From Imperialibacter roseus (GTDB lineage Bacteria > Bacteroidota > Bacteroidia > Cytophagales > Cyclobacteriaceae): DNA of 64,000 bases. Both the position numbers and the translations under genes were made by a program. Shown here one piece after another: positions 1 to 7,672 of this stretch (positions within the stretch are counted from its first letter, which is position 1; each line of letters starts with the position of its first letter). The stretch spans positions 6,218,501-6,282,500 of the forward strand of contig NZ_CP136051.1 of NCBI RefSeq assembly GCF_032999765.1. Reading direction: 5' to 3'. Below the pieces are notes generated by a model. It was given only the letters and a program-made list of their open reading frames with translations. It searched no databases and was not told where the DNA came from.

Positions 1-480
1 TCTCTGTACTCTTATTCTCACATCGGGGCTTGTAGCAACCTGCCCATCAGGCCCGTCTTGGAGCTTGGTGACGGTGGTTCCTTCCTGTCTATACAAGTCG
101 ATACCGTCTGCTGAGCCGTTTTCGCCAATTCTTATAAAATAGCCGTTCAAGCTGCCTAGGAGATCTTGTTGATCGCTGGCTATGTATACCCTGATGTTGT
201 TGCTGTTGGTGGGGTCGAAATTGAGCTTAACACTGAAATCCCAGGTCGTCCAATTCATAAACTCATTGATCGTGCTGATGTAGTATGACTCTGTTGCAGA
301 GGGCCCTTGGCTTTGGAGTTTATTCTCCGCAACGTTGAAAATAAAATAGCCCGTGCTCCCTTGCCATACAGGGTTTATACTCAAATCCCCATCCGAAAAA
401 TCATCAATTACCTGACAAAGAGAGTGAAATGAAAGACAAGAAGTGAGAATAATGGAGCAACAGATAGCTCTGAAAGTCAT
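1..480 (-). CDS. secreted protein, N-terminal part only (lamin-tail/gliding-type surface protein)
   Basis: A reading frame starts at the ATG whose complement is at 478-480 and stays open for 160 codons to the left edge, so the C-terminus is missing. The protein begins with a hydrophobic signal peptide (about residues 4-24, ending near SLCQ) followed by DDFSDGDLSINPVWQG, then WDFSVKLNFDP, NNIRVYIASDQ and GSLNGYFIRIGENG. From memory, this order resembles the N-terminal lectin-like region of large Bacteroidota exported proteins that often carry lamin-tail domains and a type IX secretion tail further on; those parts cannot be seen here. Family call is moderate, the existence of the gene is well supported. 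Confidence 0.75.
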   Translation of the reverse strand, partial: MTFRAICCSIILTSCLSFHSLCQVIDDFSDGDLSINPVWQGSTGYFIFNVAENKLQSQGPSATESYYISTINEFMNWTTWDFSVKLNFDPTNSNNIRVYIASDQQDLLGSLNGYFIRIGENGSADGIDLYRQEGTTVTKLQDGPDGQVATSPDVRIRVQR

Positions 481-689
481 AATTGAAAAAAGGTAGGTTG
501 GTATCTCAATATAGTCAATCTGATTATTTCAACTAATAATTAGCTGCTATAATTGATTTTTTCACTGTTATTATCGTGGGTAGCAGGTCTAATTCTCAAA
601 CTATTGCCTCATTGGGGCCATAGATTCGGTGTTTTTAAGTTGGCGTGAGGATGGTTTGCCGCAGAGAGAAGGAGAAGCGCAGTGAATGA

Positions 690-766
690 GTCCCGTAGGG
701 ACGGAACAGCGGTAAACCCCTGAACCCTATGCCAAACTCCTGCAAGTGCCGTAGGTACGGCATATA
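690..766. repeat. dispersed REP-like repeat, copy A
   Basis: Begins with the imperfect palindrome GTCCCGTAGGGAC followed by GGAACAGCGGTAAA, and ends with GTGCCGTAGGTACGGCATATA, which is itself palindromic at its core. A second copy lies at 4309-4385 with the same two ends and the same spacing; the middle (AACCCTATGCC against AACCATGCC) differs by a few changes. Two palindromes in a fixed 77-bp frame suggest a REP/BIME-like or RNA-folding element. Non-coding by appearance. Confidence 0.75.
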
Positions 767-799
767 AAATCCGGTTATGCGGCCCTCCCTCGAAACCCA

Positions 800-843
800 T
801 TAAAGAGGTTACTCTGTGCTCCAGGACAGAGTAACCTCTTTAA
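800..843. terminator. perfect 18-bp inverted repeat with 8-base loop (terminator-like)
   Basis: TTAAAGAGGTTACTCTGT at 800-817 is the exact reverse complement of 826-843; the loop is GCTCCAGG. The A/T ends of the stem (TTAAA and TTTAA) give it the form of a bidirectional intrinsic terminator. It sits between two divergent genes, where no transcript should end, so it may be a relic of a lost gene, end a small RNA, or insulate the two promoters. Confidence 0.65.
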
Positions 844-1021
844 TTTGGCACATTGTCAGTTTCCGAATCGGTCGAAGAACCTCTGGCCCCCAGCGCCACT
901 CTGCTGCAGCCCGTCGTTTTCAACTCGTCTGGGCTCTCGCTACTAGTTGTAAACTTGACAATCTCTTGCGCCGTCCGGTTCGCCAGCCAACCTAAATACT
1001 ATCTTTTCACTAATTTGCGCC

Positions 1022-2065
1022 ATGAGTGCAAGCGACATTCTTTTAGTCATCATTAGCGGTCTCGGCGTGACTCACGGATTGTTTATGGCCGTTATTTTAT
1101 GGCTGTACCCAAAAGGAAACCCCTTATCCAACAAACTTCTCAGCGGACTTTTAATTGTTTTGTCTTTCAGGGTGGGCAAATCAGTTTTTCTTGAGTTCAC
1201 TACCAGCACTGATATCAAAATCATATTTGTTGGTCTAAGTGCCATTATGGCTATTGGGCCACTGTACTATCTCTTTGCATTATCAAGCACGCAAAAATCG
1301 TTTCGATTGAAAGCCAAGCATGGTGTTCACTTTCTTCCTGCCGTTGTGGGGTTCATTGGCGGGTGGCAATTCGAGGAGCACCATGCGGAAACGTTGCCGA
1401 TGCTGCTGTTTATTTCGATCTTCCTGGCCTACTACCTCCATTTCCTGGTCTATTTATTAGTTACCTACCGGTATATTCTTCAACAAAGGAAAGCCGGATT
1501 GAATACCGATGTTTTTGATTTGCTGCGACTCCTCTTTTACGGGCTGCTGGCCATTTGGGTGGTGTATGTTTTGAACCTGCTGGATGAGTTTATCCCCTAC
1601 ATCATTGGCCCTATCCTCTATTCCATTGTGGCTTATGTTATCAGCTTTATTGTTTTCCGCAAAGGATATATCGAGCAGATTGATCAAACAAAATACAAGA
1701 CCACTCCGGTGACTGAGGAGCAGCGAGAGCAAATTTTTAAGAAGGTGCTAAAGCATATTGTTCATGAAAAGGAATACCAAAATCCAGGCCTTACCTTGAA
1801 GTCACTCAGCACCTCGCTGAACCTGAGTCCACAAATTGTGTCGCAGGTAATCAACCTCGAGAGTGGAAAGAACTTTAACCACTTTGTGAATACCTACCGC
1901 ATTGAGGAAGCCAGACACCTGCTCAAATTGGAGCACTTTAAAAACCAGACCATTGCCGCAGTGGCTTATGAAGTAGGCTTCAATAGTATCTCCAGCTTCA
2001 ATACTGCCTTCAAGAAGCTAACCGGAAAAACACCTGTGACCTTCCGCTCTGAGGTATCAAAATGA
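1022..2065 (+). CDS. AraC-family regulator with N-terminal multi-pass membrane domain
   Basis: 347 residues. The first about 215 residues are hydrophobic and hold roughly seven predicted membrane spans (for example DILLVIISGLGVTHGLFMAV and LLFYGLLAIWVVYVLNLL). The last about 110 residues form a double helix-turn-helix of AraC type: LTLKSLSTSLNLSPQIVSQVIN, then YRIEEARHLL, and the signature AVAYEVGFNSISSFNTAFKKLTGKTPVTFR. Proteins of this design are common in Bacteroidota and are thought to sense an envelope or membrane signal and bind DNA from the membrane. The DJ-1/PfpI gene starts about 80 bases downstream on the same strand and is the obvious candidate target. Ligand unknown. Confidence 0.9.
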   Translation: MSASDILLVIISGLGVTHGLFMAVILWLYPKGNPLSNKLLSGLLIVLSFRVGKSVFLEFTTSTDIKIIFVGLSAIMAIGPLYYLFALSSTQKSFRLKAKHGVHFLPAVVGFIGGWQFEEHHAETLPMLLFISIFLAYYLHFLVYLLVTYRYILQQRKAGLNTDVFDLLRLLFYGLLAIWVVYVLNLLDEFIPYIIGPILYSIVAYVISFIVFRKGYIEQIDQTKYKTTPVTEEQREQIFKKVLKHIVHEKEYQNPGLTLKSLSTSLNLSPQIVSQVINLESGKNFNHFVNTYRIEEARHLLKLEHFKNQTIAAVAYEVGFNSISSFNTAFKKLTGKTPVTFRSEVSK

Positions 2066-2144
2066 TCTTTTACTCTTTCGAAATGATCATTTGAGAAGCC
2101 TTTGACCCCGGACAGCTGCACATTTGTTTCAAAAACAAGTCGTT

Positions 2145-3242
2145 ATGTCTGGAAAAGGAAAACTGATCAAATGGTCACTCATTGTTGTTGGCGGGGTAAT
2201 TGTTTCTATTGTGCTTTTTGGAGTTTGGTTCATGAGTCTATTCCCTGACTTGCCCGAGTCGGCTGCAGCTATCAAAGCTACATCTCCCTCTGAGCTAACT
2301 TATCTCACCCAGGATGTAATACCACACCGTGGGAAAATACTGGCGGTGGTGACCAGCACCGCCGTGATGGGCAACAGCGACAAAGCCACAGGATACGAAC
2401 TCACAGAATTGGCGAGGGCCTATTACGTGTTTCAGGCAAATGGTTTTGAGGTGGACGTGGCTAGTCCTTTGGGCGGCACTCCCCCCGTGGTGATTGATGG
2501 CGATGATATGACAGCGCTCGATTATGCCTTTTTGAACGACCCATTGGCTCAGGCCAAAATGGCAGAAACCATCGCTATGAAGAATGTGGATGCCGACGCT
2601 TACGAGGCCATTTACTTCGTGGGTGGAAAAGGCGCCATGTTTGACTTCCCGGAAGATATTTACATTCAGTCTATTGTACAGGGATTTTACGAATCCGGAA
2701 AAGTAGTGGGTGCTGTTTGCCATGGGCCAGCCGCACTGGTTAATGTAACACTGACCAACGGAACCCCGCTTTTGGCCAACCAAACTGTTAGTGGATTTAC
2801 CAACCGGGAAGAATTGTTGCTCATTCCTGATGCGGCAGAGATATTTCCTTTTTTGCTCCAGGATAAGCTGACCGAGAAAGGCGCCGTTTTCAACGAGGGC
2901 TTTATATACCTCAATAGGGTGAGTAGAAACGGAAATCTTATCACGGGGCAAAACCCCTGGTCTACCTGGGCAGTAGCAGAGCAAATGATCGAACAAATGG
3001 GTTTTACGCCAAAAAGACGGGCCATTACCAGCGAAGAAAATACCATTGCGATACTGGAAGTGTATGAGACTGACGGTTACAGAAAGGCGAAAGCAGCTAT
3101 TGACGAGCGCTGCGCAGCCGACGTGACGTCCGTGGACAGGAAACTTCTTGCGATGCACAGCATTGTTGCTGCCATGCAGTTTGAGATGGTTAAGGCCATC
3201 AACTTAATCCGGTTGCTATCTTATAGTAACGGCTATTTGTAG
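2145..3242 (+). CDS. membrane-anchored DJ-1/PfpI family protein
   Basis: The start is placed at the ATG at 2145 (MSGKGKLIKWS); an in-frame TTG at 2124 would add seven residues. About 365 residues: a short cytoplasmic head, one N-terminal membrane span (SLIVVGGVIVSIVLFGVWF), then a class I glutamine-amidotransferase-like domain. The nucleophile elbow is GAVCHGPAAL with Cys192, and the conserved acidic residue of the family is in ATGYELTELARAYY. The family includes Hsp31-like glyoxalases/chaperones and cysteine hydrolases; which activity applies here cannot be read from sequence. The C-terminal about 70 residues beyond the domain are unusual and resemble nothing I recognise. Probably co-regulated with the upstream AraC gene. 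Confidence 0.85.
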   Translation: MSGKGKLIKWSLIVVGGVIVSIVLFGVWFMSLFPDLPESAAAIKATSPSELTYLTQDVIPHRGKILAVVTSTAVMGNSDKATGYELTELARAYYVFQANGFEVDVASPLGGTPPVVIDGDDMTALDYAFLNDPLAQAKMAETIAMKNVDADAYEAIYFVGGKGAMFDFPEDIYIQSIVQGFYESGKVVGAVCHGPAALVNVTLTNGTPLLANQTVSGFTNREELLLIPDAAEIFPFLLQDKLTEKGAVFNEGFIYLNRVSRNGNLITGQNPWSTWAVAEQMIEQMGFTPKRRAITSEENTIAILEVYETDGYRKAKAAIDERCAADVTSVDRKLLAMHSIVAAMQFEMVKAINLIRLLSYSNGYL

Positions 3243-3259
3243 GATGGAGGATTCAGATC

Positions 3260-3365
3260 ACCTCCACCCTCACCAAACCAACGTCATACCTGTCTGCCGA
3301 AACTAAGTGTAGGTGAGGCCGCTTCGCTATGATGACGTTGCTATGGAGGCTTCAGCAGATCGGCA
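3260..3365. repeat. dispersed intergenic repeat, CACCAAACCA family, copy 1
   Basis: Starts CCCTCACCAAACCAACGTCATACC and ends GATGACGTTGCTATGGAGGCTT, so the internal CGTCAT and ATGACG can pair and bring the ends together. Related copies are at about 4471-4560 and 4580-4690, and partly at 4118-4160 and 8124-8210. It fills the gap between the DJ-1 gene and hepT. Confidence 0.6.
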
Positions 3366-3420
3366 ACTTTGCCGGGAAGGCTGCCCAGGAAGCTTCGAAG
3401 TCATATATGCAAGCGAACGA

Positions 3421-3774
3421 TTACTCTGAGGAATACCCATCAAGAATCTCCTTCACTTTGTCCTTTAATTCAGGGATGTCATTCGTAAGGATCTCCCAAA
3501 CCAGGTTGGCGTCAATTCCGAAATATTCATGCACAAAAATGTTCCTCATACCAACAATTTGTGTCCATTCAACTGACGAAAAAATATTTTTTGTCTCGGC
3601 CGAGATATGATTGCTGGCCTCACCGACAATCTCTAGTTGCTTGATGCAAGCAAACCTCATCATTGAGTTGTCCATAAAGTCTGAAAAGCTTTTGCCAGCC
3701 ACGTACAATTCTATTTCAAGAATGGCATCATAGATATGCCGAAGCCTGACTTCGTCGCCCAGTCTACCTCGCAT
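3421..3774 (-). CDS. hepT: HepT-like HEPN ribonuclease toxin (DUF86)
   Basis: 117 residues from the ATG complementary to 3772-3774, which overlaps the end of the upstream antitoxin gene by 11 bases; a longer frame with 24 extra residues exists but lies inside mntA. The HEPN catalytic motif R-x4-H-x-Y is present as Arg77-NIFV-His82-E-Tyr84. In type VII (HEPN/MNT) systems the HEPN protein cuts RNA and the partner nucleotidyltransferase silences it by adding AMP to the motif tyrosine; Tyr84 fits that site. The overlap argues for translational coupling. It sits between dispersed repeats in the accessory pocket. Confidence 0.9.
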   Translation of the reverse strand: MRGRLGDEVRLRHIYDAILEIELYVAGKSFSDFMDNSMMRFACIKQLEIVGEASNHISAETKNIFSSVEWTQIVGMRNIFVHEYFGIDANLVWEILTNDIPELKDKVKEILDGYSSE

Positions 3775-4057
3775 AAATAAGCTGTTTTTCACTATCAACG
3801 ATCGGCTTAATGTAGTGCGAAAGTCCGTTGGAGGAAACCAGATCAACCGGAGAGCTCAGGAGCTTCTCCAGATCAATTTGCATCTGCACAAATTGAAGTC
3901 CTATTCTTTGTGAGTAATCAAGCTCAACTAATATATCTATATCACTTTCCTGATCTGCTTCATCTCTCACATAAGAGCCAAACAGATAGGCCTTTAAGAC
4001 AGGCCTTGTCTTAAAGTAGGTTTTGATGGTTTCTATTTTGTTGGCTTCCAATTTCAT
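3764..4057 (-). CDS. mntA: MntA-like minimal nucleotidyltransferase antitoxin
   Basis: 97 residues from the ATG complementary to 4055-4057. The frame is open much further upstream, but that extension reads through repeat sequence, so the internal Met is preferred. The nucleotidyltransferase signature GSx10DxD is complete (GSYVRDEADQESDID), followed by VELDYSQRIGLQF. In HEPN/MNT modules this protein neutralises HepT by AMPylation. The antitoxin gene comes first and overlaps hepT by 11 bases. Bases 4062-4085 upstream are AT-rich and probably hold the promoter. Confidence 0.9.
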   Translation of the reverse strand: MKLEANKIETIKTYFKTRPVLKAYLFGSYVRDEADQESDIDILVELDYSQRIGLQFVQMQIDLEKLLSSPVDLVSSNGLSHYIKPIVDSEKQLIYAR

Positions 4058-4308
4058 GGAGCTAAAATACAAAATTTGCGTCGCTAGTGGATCGTCATTG
4101 CATAAAATCATCCAACGAGGCAGCTCCGACCTCACCAAACCAGCATTGTGTCCAGCGGCTGGCAGGCAGGCCTGACCAACCGAAACGAAGGGCACACAAT
4201 TGGAGGGGGAGTTTACCGCAGAGGAAATCCTCCTACGCCAGAGACTTCGGTGGACAAAGACCACCTGCGCCAGAGGCTTCGGCGGGCAACGGAGGGATAC
4301 AAAGAAAA

Positions 4309-4385
4309 GTCCCGTAGGGACGGAACAGCGGTAAAACCCTGGAACCATGCCAATGTCCTGCGAGTGCCGTAGGTACGGCATATAG
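4309..4385. repeat. dispersed REP-like repeat, copy B
   Basis: Same structure as 690-766: GTCCCGTAGGGACGGAACAG at the left, GTGCCGTAGGTACGGCATATA at the right, 77 bp in total, with a handful of changes between. It stands in the same orientation as copy A, about 3.6 kb away. Confidence 0.75.
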
Positions 4386-4470
4386 AACCCGGGTAAGTGG
4401 GCCTGCCAGCCGAAATAGGGTTGTGAGCGGGGCCTACAATGATGTGCGGTAAGTCGATTGCGAAAGCCGG

Positions 4471-4560
4471 CCACATCCGCCCTCACCACACCGACGTTAT
4501 GCCGATTGCCCTTCGCTTCGAAATGGCGTTGCGATGGAGGCTTTAGCTGTTCCGCAGGTT
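4471..4560. repeat. dispersed intergenic repeat, CACCAAACCA family, copy 2
   Basis: Contains CACATCCGCCCTCACCACAC followed by CGACGTTATGCC, and ends with CGAAATGGCGTTGCGATGG then AGGCTTTAG, parallel to the copy at 3260-3365 (CTCACCAAACCA, then TTGCTATGGAGGCTT). Degenerate. Confidence 0.5.
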
Positions 4561-4579
4561 TCCATAAACGACATCCGAT

Positions 4580-4690
4580 CACATCCGCCCCCACCAAACC
4601 AGCGTCATACCGATTGCGAGTCATCCTGAGCTTGCCGAAACGAAGTGTAGGCATAGCCGAAGGGACGAGCGAGGTATCCCCAAGACCTGG
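4580..4690. repeat. dispersed intergenic repeat, CACCAAACCA family, copy 3
   Basis: Contains CCCCCACCAAACCAGCGTCA then TACCGATTGCG, followed by a different right half (TCATCCTGAGCTTGCCGAAA, CGAAGTGTAGG) that is shared with copy 1 (GCCGAAACTAAGTGTAGG). Its left end follows copy 2 almost directly, giving a tandem of related elements. Confidence 0.5.
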
Positions 4691-4891
4691 CACTAAAACG
4701 GGTAGGGCACTGTATCGGCGCTCGGCTGTAGGTCATGGAGATTTCTCTCCGCAGATTAGCGGCTTTGCTGGCGAGGCTCACTATGGAAGGTTCCTGGTGG
4801 TGTGTCAGTGGGGTGTGGCTCGATGAAATAACAGAAAATAAGCACGATTAGTAAATGAAGACAAAAGGCTAAGTTTTGCCAGCGTTTTGTG

Positions 4892-5143
4892 GGTTGCGCA
4901 ATACCCACCCCGTAGGTTGCGCAACCTCGCCTACATGGGTTGGGCAACCTGCACTACCTGTATTGCGCAACCCCGACCCCCGAGGTTGGGCAACCTGACC
5001 CCCGGGTATTGGGCAACCCCGGCGCCGCTCTTGCGCAATGGCGGCGCCACCCTTGGGCAACCGGCACCCCGAAGTTGCTCAGCACTGGTAGTTGGTATTG
5101 GGCGAGAGGGGTGGTGGAGGTTGGGCGTTCATTACTGGGCCGC
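4892..5143. repeat. tandem array of 11 units, 22-23 bp each, core TTGSGCAA
   Basis: The trinucleotide TTG opening each unit occurs at 4894, 4917, 4940, 4963, 4986, 5009, 5031, 5053, 5075, 5098 and 5121, that is, every 23 bp with three 22-bp steps. Units 1-8 keep TTG(C/G)GCAA, mostly followed by CC; units 9-11 are decayed to TTGCTCA or TTGGGCG. The remaining about 14 bases vary and are C-rich. In unit 2 the core is a perfect 14-bp palindrome, AGGTTGCGCAACCT. A period of 23 does not keep a reading frame, so the array is unlikely to be coding. It lies beyond the 3' end of the STAND gene. Confidence 0.8.
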
Positions 5144-5290
5144 AGTGAAATAGGATACAAGCTACAATTCCGTGACCGGCCTTGCATTGGGGTTTATTGC
5201 AATTGGCAAGTTTAGCCGCTTAGACTACTTCGGGAGTTTGATTAAAAGTCCTATGACGTGACTTCTAGTTTGCAAGTTTCGCACGCCGGA

Positions 5291-7672
5291 TTATGGTTCA
5301 AATAACTTATCAATTCTTTCGGATTCTGACTGGTGTTGATTCGTTCCTTGAGCCTTGCTTGTCCGAAAAAGATAACGACTATTTGGCAACTTATTGTCAG
5401 AAAAATATGAGGACGGAGGGTCGAATTCTTCCTGTTCGACATAAGCGCTTCTCATTATTTCTTCGACTATTTCATCCTCATTTATGTCAATGTTTTCAAA
5501 AATTTCCTCAAAATAATCGGCCATTTCAATTTCATCTAGAAAATCAGACAGCCTGTCGTTTAAGGAATCAGATACAATAGATCTCGCAAGACTTGAGAAA
5601 CCCTGACTTACTGTGTCTATTATTGTTTCTGCAGAATAGCGAGCGTTATCAATGAAGTCGTCAGTTACAGCGACTGCAACTGCTGCAAAGATTACTTCGC
5701 TATTATATTCATTTGACATAAAAACATTAAAATCCTGCTCGTAGCTTACAAACAAGCATTTAATCGCATGGAACTCTTCGCTGGCTCTAGCTACTTGATA
5801 GAGCGCAGATACTGTTTTGTCAAACCTAGGTAAGATAATTTTGCGTATCTTCTTATCAGAAGAGTACTTTTCCAGAATTGCCATCAAGTCATCTAACTGG
5901 CCATTTGAAACCTTCGTAGCATCAAATTTTGATAGATATGGAATTAACTCTTTCGTATCGAACTGGTCTTTGAGAAAGTGGCTATATAGTCTTAATATTT
6001 CTACCTCAAGAGAACAGTTAATATTGACTGTCTCGAAGTCAGGTGCCTTCGTTAATATATAGGTGTAAAGTTCTTTTGCCTCCTTTGGCGTGATGGGAAT
6101 GGAATCTTTTCTTGCCGGGCTGAAATAATTCGTTAATTGTTCTACATAATGGAAAGATTTCAGGATTCTCATTTTTTCAGCGCTTCTTTCCTTGATATAG
6201 CTGATTAAAAAATCACCTACAGACGGATTTAAAAAACTAAATGTGTTTGAATCGTGGTTGTTTTTTTCGGATACAATAAAACCGTCCAAGAGTTTTCTCA
6301 ATGAGGTGTTAAACGCATCATTATTAAGTTTGTGGCCATTTTCTTTAATTTCAAATCTCAACCTGTGCTCGAACGCCCTTTCGAGATGTTCTTGCTTGAT
6401 CTTATAACCTCCAAGGCTTAGAACAGTCGTTAATAGAAATCGATCATCATCAACTAATTGAGTTTCGAAGGCACCCTTCCAAATCTCGTTTGGGTAGTTC
6501 AAATTCTGAAAAATATGGTTGATATAATCAGTTTTGGTTTTAGGTAGGTGTCTACTGCTCGTTATAAACTCAATTAATCTGGGTGAATAATTTCGGTGCT
6601 CGATTATTTTAATGTAATTCCGATCCTGCCAGAACAGGTCATGGTATTCAGTTGGCAGGTCAGAGTGGTATAGATGATTATATAGGATTCTTGCTTTATC
6701 AAGCTTGGAATATTGTTTTAGTTCAACCTCGTATTGTGATATTCTTCCAAGCTTAGACTGACGTAGTTTCTCGAAATTGTGCTCTGCTTGGTTGAGAATT
6801 GTTGTTCTAGTAGTCAGTATGAGAAACTTGTTCTTTAGCGTTTTAATTCTTTCGATAAAACCGATGATTGCAGATTCTGAGTTTTTTGGATTTAAGATTT
6901 CGTAGATATTGGAACCTAGGAAATCATCAAAAAATATAACCTGTTTTTCTTCCGGGTCATCAGACAGAACGTCTTCTGCGTCTTTCAAGGAATCATCAAC
7001 ATACACTAAATTAAAATCTTGAGATAGCAACGAGCATATCAGTAAATAAGAAATAGTTGTTTTACCGACCCCAGGGTCTCCTGTGATAATTACGAACTTC
7101 TTTTCATTGAGAATTTTGACAGCCGCATCAAAATTCTGGGTTGGAACATAAAGGCTTAGTTTACTAAGAATTTTGCTTTCATGAAACTGTGACCTGCCTT
7201 TCACTGCATTGTTAAGAATTCGTTTAAGGATAACGGTACTTGCGAGCCATAATTTATTGTGTTTCTCAACGACATCAGGGTACTTACTTAAAAGGCTTTG
7301 TATTCTATCGAACGAGAAAATATCATTAGTTGACTTAATGAAGGGAGAAAAGAGACTCTTGATTTCATCCACCTGCATTGTGTTTAATGCTAGGGATGTA
7401 ACTAAAATATATCGAACTGGAACAGGCTGGAGTTTTTCTACCTTGGGCTTCTCATCATGCGCTAGGCTACGCTTTAGGTCAGAGTATTTGGAGTTAATGT
7501 AGTGTTTAACTTGAACTACTATCTTATTTTCCCTATCTGTTGAGTATCTCAGATCTATCCCTTTGTCTTTCCCTCGCTTGAAGTTTTGAAACGGTATGTT
7601 GAATTCTCTCTCAAGAAGATCTTTTGTCAGTTCCTCGAACTCTTTATCGTTTAGAATCTCCAGATGATACAC
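5291..7672 (-). CDS. restriction-endonuclease-like domain fused to STAND NTPase (nSTAND3-type), probable defence protein
   Basis: 793 residues. The start is a GTG complementary to 7670-7672; a stop lies 15 bases upstream in frame, so no longer start exists. Residues 1 to about 110 look like an Mrr-type PD-(D/E)xK nuclease: FEELTKDLLEREF helix, GKDKGID with Asp40, then QVKHY with Gln54 and Lys56. Next comes a P-loop GDPGVGKTT (Lys204), a Walker B VIFFDDFLG (Asp249, Asp250), and TTRTTIL as a likely sensor. The remaining about 450 residues are helical and acidic near the end, and should form the winged-helix and sensor part of a STAND protein. Such fusions are known or suspected anti-phage sensors that activate the nuclease when infection is detected. 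The gene is single, visibly AT-richer than asd beside it, and flanked by repeats, which suggests transfer. Much shorter than typical Avs proteins. Confidence 0.85.
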   Translation of the reverse strand: MYHLEILNDKEFEELTKDLLEREFNIPFQNFKRGKDKGIDLRYSTDRENKIVVQVKHYINSKYSDLKRSLAHDEKPKVEKLQPVPVRYILVTSLALNTMQVDEIKSLFSPFIKSTNDIFSFDRIQSLLSKYPDVVEKHNKLWLASTVILKRILNNAVKGRSQFHESKILSKLSLYVPTQNFDAAVKILNEKKFVIITGDPGVGKTTISYLLICSLLSQDFNLVYVDDSLKDAEDVLSDDPEEKQVIFFDDFLGSNIYEILNPKNSESAIIGFIERIKTLKNKFLILTTRTTILNQAEHNFEKLRQSKLGRISQYEVELKQYSKLDKARILYNHLYHSDLPTEYHDLFWQDRNYIKIIEHRNYSPRLIEFITSSRHLPKTKTDYINHIFQNLNYPNEIWKGAFETQLVDDDRFLLTTVLSLGGYKIKQEHLERAFEHRLRFEIKENGHKLNNDAFNTSLRKLLDGFIVSEKNNHDSNTFSFLNPSVGDFLISYIKERSAEKMRILKSFHYVEQLTNYFSPARKDSIPITPKEAKELYTYILTKAPDFETVNINCSLEVEILRLYSHFLKDQFDTKELIPYLSKFDATKVSNGQLDDLMAILEKYSSDKKIRKIILPRFDKTVSALYQVARASEEFHAIKCLFVSYEQDFNVFMSNEYNSEVIFAAVAVAVTDDFIDNARYSAETIIDTVSQGFSSLARSIVSDSLNDRLSDFLDEIEMADYFEEIFENIDINEDEIVEEIMRSAYVEQEEFDPPSSYFSDNKLPNSRYLFRTSKAQGTNQHQSESERIDKLFEP

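Larger units (their letters stand above)
481..1021. other. intergenic region between divergent genes, with a repeat and a strong hairpin
   Basis: 541 bases separate the left-edge gene from the AraC-type gene. The stretch holds one copy of a dispersed repeat (690-766) and a perfect 18-bp inverted repeat (800-843). Short open frames here run across the repeat and have no recognisable product. Bases 481-600 are AT-rich and should contain the promoter of the leftward gene, but I see no clear TAnnTTTG box. Confidence 0.6.
4058..5290. other. 1.2-kb gene-poor stretch packed with repeats
   Basis: No convincing gene between mntA and the convergent end of the STAND gene. It contains repeat pieces at 4118-4160, 4309-4385, 4471-4560, 4580-4690 and 4720-4750, then an 11-unit tandem array at 4892-5143. 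Several short open frames cross these repeats in both directions, but they change frame between units and match no protein type I know. The remaining 5144-5290 shows nothing clear. Confidence 0.65.

Noticed and set aside
609-800. 63-residue minus-strand frame
   Set aside because: Lies across the dispersed repeat and reads the palindromes; the same phrases recur at the other repeat copy.
2295-3158. 287-residue frame opposite the DJ-1 gene
   Set aside because: Antisense shadow of a clear catalytic domain; composition rich in His/Cys typical of reversed codons.
4058-4693. Long N-terminal extension of mntA
   Set aside because: The extension translates repeat DNA; the family size of about 97 residues fits the internal Met at 4057.
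4892-5143. CRISPR array
   Set aside because: Total period is only 22-23 bp, the conserved part is 8-10 bp, and no cas gene is near.
4869-5215. Short open frames across the tandem array in both directions
   Set aside because: A 23-bp period shifts frame every unit, so the apparent repeats in translation are a by-product; no family match or start signal.
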